Shown piece by piece: positions 33,041 through 44,707 of a stretch of 64,000 bases of DNA. This stretch comes from Metallyticus violacea. Lineage: Eukaryota > Arthropoda > Insecta > Mantodea > Metallyticidae. The stretch covers positions 26,708,001-26,772,000 of the forward strand of contig CM060834.1 of assembly GCA_030762175.1 (NCBI GenBank). Reading direction: 5' to 3'. The notes below the pieces were generated by a model. That model had not been told where the DNA came from, did not search any database, and saw only the letters and a list, made by a program, of their open reading frames with translations. The position numbers and the translations under genes were made by a program. How positions within the stretch are numbered: position 1 is the first letter of the stretch; every line of letters starts with the position of its first letter.

Positions 33041-34283
33041 AAGGGAAGCGAGAACCTCGAACATTGCTAGCTCTGATATCAACAGAACAGCGTTCTTTAT
33101 CACTTAAACAATTCAGGAACATCAGAACTGCAACAAGAGTTTGTCCAGTTTAACGCCACTGTGCTGTGCTGTAAATATTTTAATCCTGTACCGTGAGAGC
33201 TCACAGAGTTTTAATCTTGATGTCCGCAGTAGGTTTCCATTATCACTCATGCTGCAAACACTGAATAAATGAGAAGCGGTTTTCTCGAGCGAGTAACTAA
33301 CTCCACGGCCGCTCAAGTTTTCATCACTTTCTTTGCGGTATATTAAAGCTTCCTGCGACTCGAATAAGATCTTATTTATATTTTATATAACGGCGTGTGC
33401 AATCTCGCAACGGTTGCTTTCCCACGTAATAAATGCTACCTCAGTGTTCTCGACACTTCTGCGGAAGTTACTTCTAATATATTTTATCTCGTTCCTACAG
33501 GAAATTGAGGAGATATGCAATTAAGAAGCTCTTTGTCAAAGAGCTTTGTTCCTTATCCTGATAAACTTGTAAAATTTGGATTTTAGTGTCGTAACGCGTC
33601 AAGCTCTTTGTGGGCTTTCGATGTCAATAAAACCGTATTACGGAAATTGTGAAACACAAGAGAGCATCTGTTCAATTTAATAAATGTCATGAAAGGTTTG
33701 CTGTAAACACACAAAATACATTTCTGCTATTTAAGGTGAAATACAGGCATGGCAAATTCCTACCTTTTTTAATATCAGTATTGTGTTTTTTGAGAATATA
33801 AAATAATAAACTTTTAAAATGTCCATCAATTTTGTCAGCAGCAAGGCATGAATTCATTTGCTTGTTCTGTTCGCATTAAAGTTGACTCTTGCAGATTTGG
33901 AATAACGCTTTTCTTCTTCTTCTCCTTCAAGGGAATTATTAGAATGCTATCGCGTTGTTTGTTTATCATTTAGTTTATGTTTGTTTATATATCTGGTGCG
34001 CATATGTTATTGAAAGTGTATAGGTCCATTGTGTCAAGTTATTAATTATCTGCACATCGTCTAAAAACCAAATATCTTCAATTTAAATAGCACTAGCATA
34101 TTGCCTAATCTCATTGGTTGCTAAATAATGTGACATTAGGGGCGTAGTCAGAGTTTAATCGTTTTTAAAGTATCATATCCTTGCTCTAAAAATTAACTAA
34201 TAGTTAATAAAGTAAAGTTAATAAAGTAAAATATTTCATAATTGTTATAAATCTAATTATAGCATTTCTTTCATTTTAGCAGC
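33041..34283. other. Spacer, nothing recognised
   Basis: Short frames at 33122-33316 (minus) and 33333-33524 (plus) have no motif. A small AGTTAATAAAGTAAA direct repeat lies at about 34203-34229. Confidence 0.45.
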
Positions 34284-34540
34284 TAGTTTATTGATACCTG
34301 ATTTACATCTTAACCAAATAACATGTCTCTAATCTATCCCTGTCGGGGATCTGGCCCGTTATTTTTGATTCACATCTTAGGAAGAAAAGAGGAAGTGAAA
34401 GTAATATCACTTAACTTTAAATAAGCTAATGCCTCATCTTTTCACGCATGCGCTAGCGTCCCTTTCCAATTCTAAAGAACCCTCCCGTCAATATTGCTAT
34501 GCCTATTATGTTAACAACATATTACAGTTCTAAAATATAC
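34284..34540 (+). repeat. Dispersed repeat R1, copy 2, uninterrupted
   Basis: This is the empty-site form of the repeat at 17470-18530. It starts TAGTTTATTGATACCTGATT, holds CATCTTAG at 34373-34380 where copy 1 has its inserted element, and ends after CACGCATGCGCTAGCGTCC and ATATTGCTATG. There is no open frame. Outer borders are where visible identity fades. Confidence 0.85.
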
Positions 34541-35875
34541 AAAACACCTATAAATTAAGTAAGAATATCTGCTGTTTCTGAGCCGTTTTTGCACACTTTT
34601 TACTCCCCAATCGAACATATGAAAGTTTCTTATATTTCCTTATACCCTACTTTCCTTTCTTTTATGCCAATACGCACTTATGCTTGGCGTGGTTGAAGCA
34701 AATAATATATTAATAAAATTAAGGTTTCCTGTCCATGCGGGATGGCAAGCTCACCAGACACTTGGCCTCTCTTCTTACAAAACGCAGCAAGAAGGCTCTC
34801 AGCTTAGAGGTGAGCTCTGGGACCTTTTTCATTGGATCATCCGGTGACCCAGGTATTTGAAACTTGTTTTTATTATAACTGATTTTGGTATATTATTAGT
34901 TTGTCTCATGGCACAATTTTGTAATTTTCTTAGCCAAGGAATGCCGAGACATTAACTCATGATAAATTGGGCACAGAATTAAAGTATTTAATCTATTTTA
35001 ATAGAATATTTTTATTATATGCTTGTATTTGCTTTGCCAGTAATTATGTTCTAAAAGTTGCATGATTTACGTTTAAAATTTAGCAATTCATAGTTGTCTT
35101 ATCATACTAAATTTGAATGCTGATAATGGTGCAACTGTTGCTCATGTTCTCCCAGTCGAGTTTTAATTAATATGCTTTCAATTATCGGCTTTCTCAAACA
35201 TTTTAGTGGAATTTACGTCTGCCGCTTGCAAATGATGAGGAACAAGACGCGTGCGGATGTGTGAGATTATCTAAATAAACACCTAATAGGTTACTACAGA
35301 CAATTTGTGCATATAACCAACTAGGTCACCAACTCAAAGTATGCGATTTCTTCCTACGGGGTTGTCAAAGAAAAGCTTTACACTTCTAAATACTCGGCCG
35401 GAATTGCTAAGGTATATCAACGCCGACATCGGGAACGTTGCATGAGAAATTTGGCGAGAATGGGAGTACCGCTTGGACATCTGCCGTGACAAACGTGAGA
35501 GGATGCATGTAGTGACAGTATGATATTGAAAGTATTCCTCTTTCAAATGGAAATATGATGATTTTTGTTTAATATTGGTGAAAATATGCTCACATGAAAT
35601 CGTTCAGTAATTTGTGTAAATCCTGGTGTATTTTCCTTCTTCACGGTTGGTTAAAATGGAAGCCTTGAACCTGTGTGCTGGTTAAGCTATCTGGAGTAAC
35701 ATTAATATACCTTAATTTACTTATAATGAGTGTTAATCTTAAACTTGAAAACCTGCATTCTAATGATGAATATTTTAAGTAAAAATAGCACTTATTGTTT
35801 CTCTAGAGTCTGAATAGAACAAAGTAAAGTTGTGAAAACATTTAATTGCCCGCGGAGGCGCGTTTAACGGTATTG
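34541..35875. other. Spacer, nothing recognised
   Basis: Only a 70-codon minus frame (35334-35546) without motifs. No repeat match. Confidence 0.45.
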
Positions 35876-36187
35876 TTACTTTTTGTAGACCCCTTTTTCT
35901 ATCCCAATCCTCATAAACAGTGGTTTGTGCTCAAGAAAGAGGGAAAGGAAAATATTTCCTTTGTATTTTCCTCTTGTTTCTGAGCTCTTCCAATTGCCAT
36001 TTTTGTGATGACCGTACGACTTGAAACCAGCGCTTGGGTACACAAGTCCGCCATGTCGGTTAGGGAGCAAGCAGCTGGGTTCGTGTAAACACCAGCTCCC
36101 TCGGGGGACACGAGTCTGACGTTTCTCTAACCCACTGGGATATTCCAGAGCTGTGTAACTCGAGTCGAAATGCTCAAGTTCCTGCAT
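35876..36187 (-). CDS. Unrecognised 103-codon open frame
   Basis: It starts at an ATG at 36187 (MQELEHFDSSYTALEY) and is mixed in composition (RQTRVPRGSWCLHEP; Gly/Lys/Ser-rich middle; basic end GIEKGVYKK). Its 5' half is richer in G+C than the flanks. I recognise no domain, signal peptide or membrane segment. An overlapping minus frame (35911-36111) shares the bases. A host exon, an old transposon part and chance all remain possible. Confidence 0.15.
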   Translation of the reverse strand: MQELEHFDSSYTALEYPSGLEKRQTRVPRGSWCLHEPSCLLPNRHGGLVYPSAGFKSYGHHKNGNWKSSETRGKYKGNIFLSLFLEHKPLFMRIGIEKGVYKK

Positions 36188-37339
36188 TACGGAACTAAAC
36201 TCAAATTATAGTGGCCTATTTGCACACTTTCAAGTTTGCATAGCGTCATAAATTACTATCGAGGGAATAAAATTTATGCATTAAAATTCAGAAAAATATT
36301 ATCACATAAAGCATAGTTTTAGGATAGTTATAAGGTATTCCTTTTAGTTTTTTACAGCGCTTCTTTTAGTTTTTTACAGTAGAAAGCATAAGAAAAATGA
36401 ACTAAACAGCTGTAACTATTCCTTTGTTTATTTAAAATTAAAATATTTAACAATAATAATTAAAGGAGGCAGTATACCTCCGGTGAAAACCCCGTTCTCT
36501 TTTATACATTTCAATTTTTATACAGAACATTTAAATGTCACATATTTAGACAGCAGACATAGGGGTCATAAATAACAAATACCTGTTGAAATATTATCCA
36601 TATAGAGTCCAGTAAACGCGCGTCTGAGATAGTGAGCTATCTTCTTACTTGGGTGATCTTTATCCCTGCGGTATACGGAAATGGTATTGAGTCAGTTTAA
36701 CTAGCAAGGCAAAATGTGGTTGCCTAGTTTCTCATTGTGATTGCAATAGACAACCACGGAGACCGCCAAACGAAGAACAGGATAGTTGAGACCTGAGTAA
36801 ACAGAGCATAACGCATTTTATCTTTTACTTTAACTGGCCCCCAAAATACTTTCTACTTGATTTGTAATTAAAGTGTTATCTCTGTTTATAAGCAGCAGGA
36901 CAGTAAGAGCCAGTGCCCTAAATACCTGGTACGATCACTTGATTATGACTCATTTATCTCCATATAAAGCAGATCTTCCGTTCACTCTTTTCGAACATCT
37001 ATACAAAAGTCTGCAGTTCAAATCAATGCATCAAATCTGCTCTAGCTGCTATTATTGTAGATTAAGGTATGGTGTTTCTATTGTCACATTGTCCATTTCT
37101 CTTGACATCGGAACTGAAGGCTCTTACTTGCAGAACTATTATAACACTCGTATAACACTTTTATGCTGCATCAAACAAATTTTCTCTTTTTACAGGTAAT
37201 AACATAATAGTATCATCTCTTAAATTTTACTGCTTGGGTCAGTGAGAAAACTATCTACCTAAGCTTGTTAGAGACTACGCTTATTGATCTTGGTTTGTAC
37301 AGATATGCTTCTAAAGTATTTATTAACTAATTCTAAATA
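36188..37339. other. Spacer, nothing recognised
   Basis: A direct repeat TTTTAGTTTTTTACAG occurs twice at about 36345-36379. The 108-codon plus frame 36873-37199 has no known motif. Confidence 0.45.
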
Positions 37340-37830
37340 GATGATCTGTCCATTTTTATAGTTATGTATCTTATCTTTGATATTTTGTACAAGTCTGACG
37401 TATGCCTGCGTTTTTCATTTTATTCACTTTGACATATCTCAAAATGTATTGTAAGCTACAGCTAAGGTCGTACAGTTTTAGTTTGGTTTCTTTTCTAATT
37501 TTTCTTCCTAGAGTTTTTTTCACCATTTCATCTATGAAATGAAAATTTGATAACTTTTTAGAAATATCTTTTTGGTAACTTACATCACATCCCAGATAGC
37601 AGAAATGTAGCACCTGTTCAATGGATCTGTCTGTAATTTTTATTTTAGATCTTGCTGGGGGTTTTCCTTTAAATGTCATAATAGAGATATGGCAGTTGTG
37701 TGTTTGGCAAATTTGTTGAAATTTATGTATTACTTTTTAAAAATCATTTACAGCTAATGTTGAAATGTGGATTTTCAGTAGTAATTGACATTTATCACTT
37801 AGTCGTTTATCTAAAATGATCAGTTCACCA
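37340..37830 (-). mobile_element. LINE reverse-transcriptase C-terminal fragment
   Basis: The minus frame 37679-37371 reads MTFKGKPPARSKIKITDR and then IEQVLHFCYLGCDVSYQKDI. This is the end of the palm domain followed by the conserved F.YLG motif of non-LTR reverse transcriptases. Upstream in the same direction (about 37830-37700) a broken frame reads KVIHKFQQICQTHNCHIS, the segment before it in the family. Frame breaks, the missing YxDD core and the missing C-terminus make it a dead fragment. This type of sequence is common in insect genomes. Confidence 0.75.
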
Positions 37831-38295
37831 CTGAACATAGAAACCTCATCTCTGTCGCAATTAAACTTATTAATTTTTATATTAATATCTTCAATCCAGA
37901 AATGAAACACACCACTTTATAAAATTTTAAAAACATTAAATTGTTTTATAATATGTCCACCTATAAAAATGTTTAATTTTAACTGGTATTTTCCAAAAAA
38001 ATTGCACAATTTTTATTTTTATGTTACTGTTCATATCTATATTTGGCAACGGAGGAAAGCTAGTTCCCTTTATTAAATATATTAAAACACGAGCAAGATA
38101 TACCCTCTCAAGATATTGTTACGGTTCGTTAAAAATTAGAATATTCGCATGAATCCTTCACTCCAAATGCACCACTGCAGTGTGTAAGTTTGTAAGTTTG
38201 TCCTCCATGATTTTGCATTTTTTTTTCACCAGCTCCGTAAACTCACGGGCCCTTAAGCTTAATTGAGACTTCAATAATATTACTTAATATTATTC
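37831..38295. other. AT-rich spacer, nothing recognised
   Basis: No feature seen. Further decayed LINE sequence could be present at the left side, but I cannot align it. Confidence 0.4.
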
Positions 38296-38308
38296 ATGCC
38301 TATTTTAT

Positions 38309-38591
38309 AACCACCACGGGTGGCTGAGGTTGTTGAGGCGCGGACTTGTGAGCGGGAGATCTGAGGTTTGACTCCCATTAGGACCGTTTTCCCTGACCGA
38401 GGTTTTTTCCAGGTTTTCCTCAGTCTTTATAAATGGTGAATGCCGGAGAGGTACCCTAACCTTAGGCCTGGAATGCTTCCTTCTTTAAAAAACTAAAATC
38501 CTTTTCCAGTTTATCATTTCATCTCATGTACCGTGAGTGTACAGCGCTGTGGTGTCTCAGTACCAAAAACGGGCATTAAACATTATTAAAA
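38309..38591 (+). mobile_element. Family B tRNA-derived SINE with 13-bp TSD
   Basis: Head GTGGCTGAGGTTGTTGAGGC, decayed B box GGTTTGACTCCC; body with TTTTTTCCAGGTTTTCCTCA, GTGAATGCCGGAGAGG and the end GGGCATTAAACATTATTAAAA. The exact repeat ATGCCTATTTTAT at 38296-38308 and 38592-38604 is the target-site duplication, the longest in the window. Confidence 0.95.
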
Positions 38592-38604
38592 ATGCCTATT
38601 TTAT

Positions 38605-38880
38605 TATATTCTTTGCCTCTTTAGTCCGCCTATTTCTACACTTTTGGTCCCTAAATATCCACTTGAAATTAAATAAGTTTGATGCTATATGACTTAGTTT
38701 ATCAACTAGATAATTTGATATTCGTGAATCTTGCTCTTAATGCTGATCATTCCTACAAAAACATGAATTTCCTGAAACATTTAAGATTGTATTGTTTTTG
38801 TCACTTGTTTTAGTTTACATTTGCACATCCTGTATATATGCCTGCCTGTTTTTTTTTTAATACTTTTCCCTTACTGTCAT
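38605..38880. other. AT-rich spacer with T-run
   Basis: A T10 run at about 38850 precedes a pyrimidine-rich stretch ending CTAACAAG at 38888. Nothing else is seen. Confidence 0.4.
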
Positions 38881-39140
38881 CTAACAAGATACGCCAGTAC
38901 GGAAGCCGCTCCCTCCATAGGTTTCAACTCTAGAGGGCGGCGGCGCCTCTTCGCTGCAGAAGGCTCCAGAAAGGGTTGGGGCTATCACGGCCATCAGGTA
39001 CTCAGAACGCTCTCTTGTGAACAAGGCAGTAGGTGAACTTGCAGGCTTGCAAAATAATTTGCCGTTAAAACCCCCGGCTCCTACGTGCCGATCAATGCAG
39101 CATAGATCCTCCCTCTCTACTACTCGGAAATTCTCCAGAG
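38881..39140. other. GC-rich islet, possible exon remnant
   Basis: The segment GAGGGCGGCGGCGCCTCTTC and neighbours stand out from AT-rich flanks. A plus frame reads YASTEAAPSIGFNSRGRRR and a minus frame (39144-38881) is open over the same bases. A pyrimidine tract plus AG lies before it, and TAGGTGAAC at about 39030 resembles a donor. No domain is recognised. Confidence 0.2.
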
Positions 39141-39559
39141 TCAAGAGGATTTATAATGTCAAAGTTCAATGACAACAAATCGATACAGGAGTTGTTTTTG
39201 TTTAAAACGGGCTTTCCTTGTGATGTACACGGTATGCGGATTTATGCTTAGACAAATTATGTGAATCCAACATCTTGCAGCACCTTTAAGCAATTGCCTT
39301 CAACGCACTTTTCCTGCAAATTAATTTTGACATTTTTGGCCATTTTCAGCGTGAAAGCACTTTCTCACCAATAACCCTGAGAGTTTTTCAACTTCATCCA
39401 ACATTTTCTCAAACTTTTTCTTTTTGGAAATAAATAAATAAATAAAAACCAGAACAGGAAAGGATTATCAGCATTATGTCGAAACCTTGCTTGATTTTTT
39501 TTTTTTACCTAAAAAGTCATAACAATAAAATAATCCACAAAATTTGGCTAACATTTCGA
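39141..39559. other. AT-rich spacer, nothing recognised
   Basis: A (AAAT)n-like run (AATAAATAAATAAATAAAAA) lies at about 39429-39447. It may include the 3' end of the following minus-strand transposon. Confidence 0.45.
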
Positions 39560-40510
39560 GCTGAAAGGACCAAATAATCCGGTATAAGGTGCCAGGCTGA
39601 ATATCAACTACCACAGCTAGCAGATCCTCACAAAATCAACATGACTCAAATCATTCCACGTTAGCTCACTGTCTTATTCCAGCTATTTTCTTATTTGTTT
39701 ATCCCAGCAATTTCTTCAGCTCTGCAAAATTCGCATTAGTTTCGGCGACAATCTCTTCATTTGATGCGCATTTCTTGCTGTTGAGAAACAGGTAATAATC
39801 CAGCTACATCCGGAAAGTAAAGGTGATGAGGATGAACTTCATTACTTAAGTCCAAAAATGATGAGGTAAAGTCGCAGACTTCTGCTCTGGTGCGTTATCC
39901 TGATGAAACAGAATGTTTTTATTGTCTAAATGAGGACGAATCTTCTGTGCTCCAGTAGCACAGCGTAATATTTGAGGTTATGTTTTTGTCCTTTTCCAAA
40001 ATTACTCCGCGGAACCCCACCCCCGTTATCACCTTTCGTGATGAGGAGCCCGATTTCTCTGGTTGCAACCGACTGTTTCCACTGATCCTTCGTGTAGTGA
40101 TGGATATATAATTTGTAACTGTCAAACGTCATTCAATTCCGTTAGATTCCGTTTAAGCAGCTACAAATTCTATCCGTAAGTAACGACTCATTCTCTTTTC
40201 TGGCCAATCGTTAGCAAACACGGCAACCACCTGGCCGATAGCTCTTTTTCATGTATAAAATATTGTGCAAACAGCATGCGTCCCATCTCCAGCAATGCCC
40301 ACAGCTTCAGCAATCTTCCGCACCTTTAGTTTCCGATCGATCAACTCCTGTCGCCTCGAACAGATGTACAGAATTGTCCCCATCGCTTGTGCTCCTTCGC
40401 CACAGACTCGGCAACCATTTATACACCATTCTAAGCAAGGTGCAGATTCGCCATAATGTTTGTACATCTTTGAATAAGTTTCTGCGGGCGTTGTCTCTTT
40501 CAAAAAATGT
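39560..40510 (-). mobile_element. Decayed mariner-type transposon
   Basis: Read downwards from 40503, the first frame has KETTPAETYSKMYKHYGESA, then RKLKVRKIAEAVGIAGDG. These are the two helix-turn-helix blocks of mariner transposases. Next (40132-39919) come overlapping frames with YIHHYTKDQWKQSVATREIG and GKGQKHNLKYYAVLLEH, corresponding to the region after the first catalytic Asp. Near 39770-39715 the text SNEEIVAETNANFAELKK is the C-terminal region. Multiple frame breaks remove the catalytic sites. No inverted repeats were located. Confidence 0.75.
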
Positions 40511-41153
40511 TTTATTAATACACGTAATTCGTGTTTCTATATTTTGATGCTCGATCACAACATTTTAGACAGGTAAACGACTCTCATACCTAAAACAATG
40601 CTATTTACTATTTATAACCATGTACCGCAGTACTCAACAATCACCAGACTGTAACGGTAACATTGAATAAAATTCTATTTTTTGAGTTTGCACGGATTTA
40701 TCAAACAGCCGTCGTACATTGTTACATGTGACGAAATGTGAAACAGAGCATGTTTGTATTGATCTATATGTACAGATCTGTTTTCACATTGGTAGGGTTA
40801 TTTGTTCTAAAACCTTGGAGAACCTAGAAATCTCATTGCAATAACCTGATTCCAGGACCAGCTGTGAGCTGATGAAGTAAACGATTCAACCGATATTTCT
40901 CGGAGACTAGCTTTGAATAGTTCGAAAAGGTTTTGGTTATACTGTCATTGGTTGATTTTCATGTTAAGCGTTCAAAAAGAGTTTATGCCTTATGATTGAC
41001 CTTTTTATTATGTTGTCCCGTTTTCATGAAACCTCAACGATGAAGACAGAAACATTGTCACAGAAATAAATAAACTGTAATTGGGGAAATTTCTGCTTCT
41101 GCTGAATATTTCGTGCTAATTTATTTGATATACGGTGCATTTTTAAAAGATGA
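40511..41153. other. Spacer, nothing recognised
   Basis: No frame or repeat of note. Confidence 0.45.
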
Positions 41154-41154
41154 T

Positions 41155-41412
41155 CGCCACGAATGGCCGAGGTCGTTAAGGCGCGGATTCAAGAGCGGCA
41201 GGACTGGGTTCGATTCACACCAGGACCGTTCTCCCTTACTAAGGTATTTTTCAGGTTTTCCTCAGTCCTCTAATACAGGAGAGGTATCTAAACTTAGGCT
41301 TTTCTTCTTTTAAAAAAATTCTTTCTCAGTTTATCATTTCATCTCATTGTCATCAGTGTCTACCGCCTGTGATGTCTCAGTGGTTAAAACGGATGTGAAA
41401 CAATATTAATAA
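41155..41412 (+). mobile_element. Family B tRNA-derived SINE, internally shortened
   Basis: Head ATGGCCGAGGTCGTTAAGGC and B box GGTTCGATTCAC; body with TTTTTCAGGTTTTCCTCAG. The AAATGCCGGG core has been lost through a deletion (CTAATACAGGAGAGGTATC). The tail runs to GTGAAACAATATTAATAAAAA. No clear target duplication. Confidence 0.9.
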
Positions 41413-42477
41413 AAATCTTTATGTTAAGACTTTTCTTGTAATTTTAGTTAAACTTTTAAAGATAAGTGAAGTTGAAAGGACTTAGAATATTAATGGATTT
41501 GTTGGCGTTTGTTTCTGTGCAGTACCTTAATCTTAGTGTATCTTGTGAAATCCGCCTTCGTGCCTTTGCAGAATTACAGTTTGAATACTTAGTGAAATAT
41601 TGGAGTCAAGCTAAATTGTTTGACCCTCATAAGCATTAAATATCATTAATTAATGCTTTCTGTTTGGATAGAATACGTAATAATAGTTCACATTATCAAG
41701 AAAAATGACTCATTTAAAGTGAGATATATATTTTTTAAAATTTGAAATAATTTATTAAACATAATATTTAAATAATTCTCGCACATTTTCACAGGAAGTG
41801 TGCAATGCTCAAAATAGCAAAAATATTTCCATAGACATATATCCAGGAAACGAATATCTGTGGGGACGTGGTCTATTTTTTATTGCGGTCCAATTAAAAT
41901 GTTTCTAAAGAGAGCATTTATCACATCCAATAGAATAATTATGTGGCGAAGTGTAACTGACATTAAATTTTTGAAGAAAAATAATAAAAAATAGCATTTT
42001 TAAAACATGCGTGCGAAGTGTAGTTTATGTAAAGTAGAAATCTGAAATATATAAATATATATACAACAGGACGTCAAAGCTACTGAAACAAACTTCCTGT
42101 AAGGTTTACAAAGGAAGGAATAAACTCAATTGACTGGACAGAAGTGAGGCACTGCTCATATAAACGTGGCAACTAGTATTGGAGAAGCGGCGCCAGTGTG
42201 CACTGAACTTTTTTTTCCTCTGCACTTTACCACTGTTAGTCTCTTTATGACCCTGCCAGTGTTTAAATTATCTAGCACCGCCTCCTGCACTGATTGAAGA
42301 CTGCTGCCAAGTGTGCAAAACATTCCAGGTTTCTTTGATACTTCTAACGAAACGCCAAGCTGCAATTGTTCTGCGCCTTTACTGGGACTAACTTGAGGTA
42401 GAGGTTATTCTTTTTTGCCAGGGTGGCGTCCCATGTATTATGACCACTATCCGGCAGAGGTCTAGTTAGTTGAGGTC
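41413..42477. other. Spacer with a short shared motif
   Basis: The stretch at about 41895-41940 (ATGTTTCTAAAGAGAGCATT then TATCACATC) also occurs, diverged, at about 45695-45735. The minus frame 42156-42365 has no motif. Confidence 0.4.
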
Positions 42478-42732
42478 TCACGCTGCTCTCAGTGGGGTCT
42501 GAGTTGCATGACCTAGTGCGTAAGAAGATGTGGTTCTTTGGGCGTCACCTCGGGAAGCAAGGTGCTGATGCCGCACAGATAAACCTTGCAGCGCAGTGGT
42601 CAACTCACGTACAGACATCACGTCTTGCGGCAATCCGCCCTCTTCAGTGACGTATCTTACTGAGAGACTGAACCTCCTGTAACGATGAAGAAAACTTGAT
42701 GAATTTTCAGAGCAGTTGATTGTATTTCCCAT
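42478..42732 (-). CDS. Unrecognised 84-codon open frame
   Basis: It starts at an ATG at 42732 (MGNTINCSENSSSFLHRY) and has a balanced composition (VRYVTEEGGLPQDVMSVREL, then RHQHLASRGDAQRTTSS) in a locally G+C-richer stretch. The MGN start could suit N-myristoylation, but that is speculation. I recognise no family and see no splice context. Confidence 0.18.
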   Translation of the reverse strand: MGNTINCSENSSSFLHRYRRFSLSVRYVTEEGGLPQDVMSVRELTTALQGLSVRHQHLASRGDAQRTTSSYALGHATQTPLRAA

Positions 42733-43404
42733 TTGTTTGAAATCCGCAATACTTTTCTTGGAACGTTTACGAACTCATTTTACCCTCTCCTGTCCCCAAG
42801 AATGCACAGAAAACAATCAGTTGTTACATTTAATTCTTTCTTGAGAAATAATCGCATCTAACTGTATGCAATGTATACAATTAGTACGAAACATTTAAGG
42901 GACGTGTTCCTAACGACAAAACGTTAAAACATTTATATATAAACATGGACTTGAAGATTGTTCGATTTAGAGATACACAACTTTATTTATTGCTAAAAAA
43001 CCAGCTAACATTGCAAGTAATATATTTAACTACATAATTTATATACAAAAAAACTCCCTTAGTAATTTTCGAAAAATAAGAACTTAATGTATGTGACAAT
43101 TACACAGCGATCAGACTATTGAATGTAATGTATAAAATATATTAATATAAATATATTAAAAAATAATCGCTATTACCATAAAAGCATAGCCGAGACCCTG
43201 ATGCTAGAATTTCCGATGAGATAGATCATGCACAGACAAGGTTTTTATTTTGAAACAATAATAGAAAAATGTCATAAATATAAAAAAGAAATTAATTTAC
43301 TGTTTATAAATTTCATGAACGCTTTTGATAATGTGAATAAACAGTTTTTCAATGAAAAGCATGTATAATGAACCAAAGAAACTTAACACTTCGATGCATA
43401 TGCG
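42733..43404. other. AT-rich spacer, nothing recognised
   Basis: No frame or shared repeat seen. Confidence 0.5.
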
Positions 43405-43406
43405 TA

Positions 43407-44431
43407 TTTGCGCGAATCTAATGCGCACCCTTTTATCTAAATGCAGTATTCAAAATTGTAGTGTGCATTCGATTCGATGACGTATTAGATTCGAGTACAA
43501 ATCCCTTCCGTTGTTCGCCGTTTATCGTTTATTACATCATAATGCATTGCTACAATCTCGATTTAGTTTACATTTATTGTTAGCCTATTATTGTATAAGC
43601 GTTTGAATTGTAGGTTGTAACGAAATGGAGGGCAAACAGAGAACATATTAAGATGCCACTTTATGCTTTATCCTTTATGCTGAAAATAATGGTAACAGAA
43701 ACTCAAGAAGAGATTACAATGTTGCTGAGAGCAAGGTTCGCTTGTGACTACAACAGAAACTCTGATTATTTGCAACTAAAGCTAGTAGGAAGAAATTTAC
43801 AGTTTTTTTAATAGTGTTTAAAGCCCGTTTTTATTACTGAGGCACCACGGGCAGTGGACACTGATGATACATGAAATGAAATGATACATTGGGAAAGTAT
43901 TTTTTTTTTAAGGAAGGAAGCGTTCCAGGCCTAAGTTTAGGTACCTCCCCGGCATTTGCCAGTTATGAAGACTGAGTAGAGCCTGGAAAAAATCCCAGTC
44001 AGGGAGGACGGTCCTAGCGAGATTCGAACCGCAGACCTCGCGATCACGAGTCCGCGCATTAACCATCTCGGCGACCCGTGGTAATAATTTACAGATCCTC
44101 GCAAAGAAAGACACTCTGACATTGAAGAAAAAGTTTTGGAGTTTGTGCATGAAAGGAAAAAGAACGTGAAACCTGTGACTAGTGACATAAGAAATAATTT
44201 TGTTCTTTGACTTACACCAGCTGTCCTGGCAACAGCACGAGTGATGGATCTTGTCCTGCGTGCTCCAAGATGTAACAATAGTCCACTTATAAATTCCATG
44301 TTCTGATCGTTTTATGAAGCGGACGGGCTTATCTCAAAGACGGCGTACAACTTTATAGAAAAAAAAAAAAGATTTAAAGTTTCAAATTTGGGGTGCGCAT
44401 TACATTCGATGGCGCATTAGATTCCCGTAAA
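43407..44431 (+). mobile_element. Pogo/Tigger-like transposon, short, split by a SINE
   Basis: The left end TTTGCGCGAATCTAATGCGC and the inverse of the right end TTTACGGGAATCTAATGCGC match at 18 of 20 positions, with TA on both outer sides (43405-43406, 44432-44433). Inside, the plus strand reads YAENNGNRNSRRDYNVAES (about 43675-43730) before the SINE and ERHSDIEEKVLEFVHERKK (about 44107-44165) after it. This fits the CENP-B-type DNA-binding region of pogo-like transposases. The catalytic domain is absent. Without the SINE the element is about 740 bp. Confidence 0.75.
43803..44085 (-). mobile_element. Family B tRNA-derived SINE nested in the pogo-like element
   Basis: On the minus strand it runs from the head (CCACGGGTCGCCGAGATGGT) through the B box (GGTTCGAATCTC) and GGCAAATGCCGGGGAGG to the end CGGGCTTTAAACACTATTAA and a short A-run. 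The flanking repeat AATTTACAG at 43794-43802 and 44086-44094 is the target duplication. Confidence 0.95.
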
Positions 44432-44433
44432 TA

Positions 44434-44707
44434 CTGCATATACAAGAGTGGAAATTAATTTTGACATGAGGATAAAAGCAGTAATGTTCTTATTATATAC
44501 TGGTGATCTGGAAAGCATTGCAAATTGCAGTTTATGAGTTGCAGAAAATTGCAATAATTCAAAAACATGAACATCTAAAGTTAAAGGTATAGCTTTCAAA
44601 GGAGCATATTCCATATTAGTTGAAGACGCATCAGATTCACAGTAGATTCCTGGGTTTATAATATACCCACCCTATCACAGAGAAATTGATGTCAACAACA
44701 AAATAAG
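44434..44707. other. Spacer, nothing recognised
   Basis: No feature seen. Confidence 0.5.
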
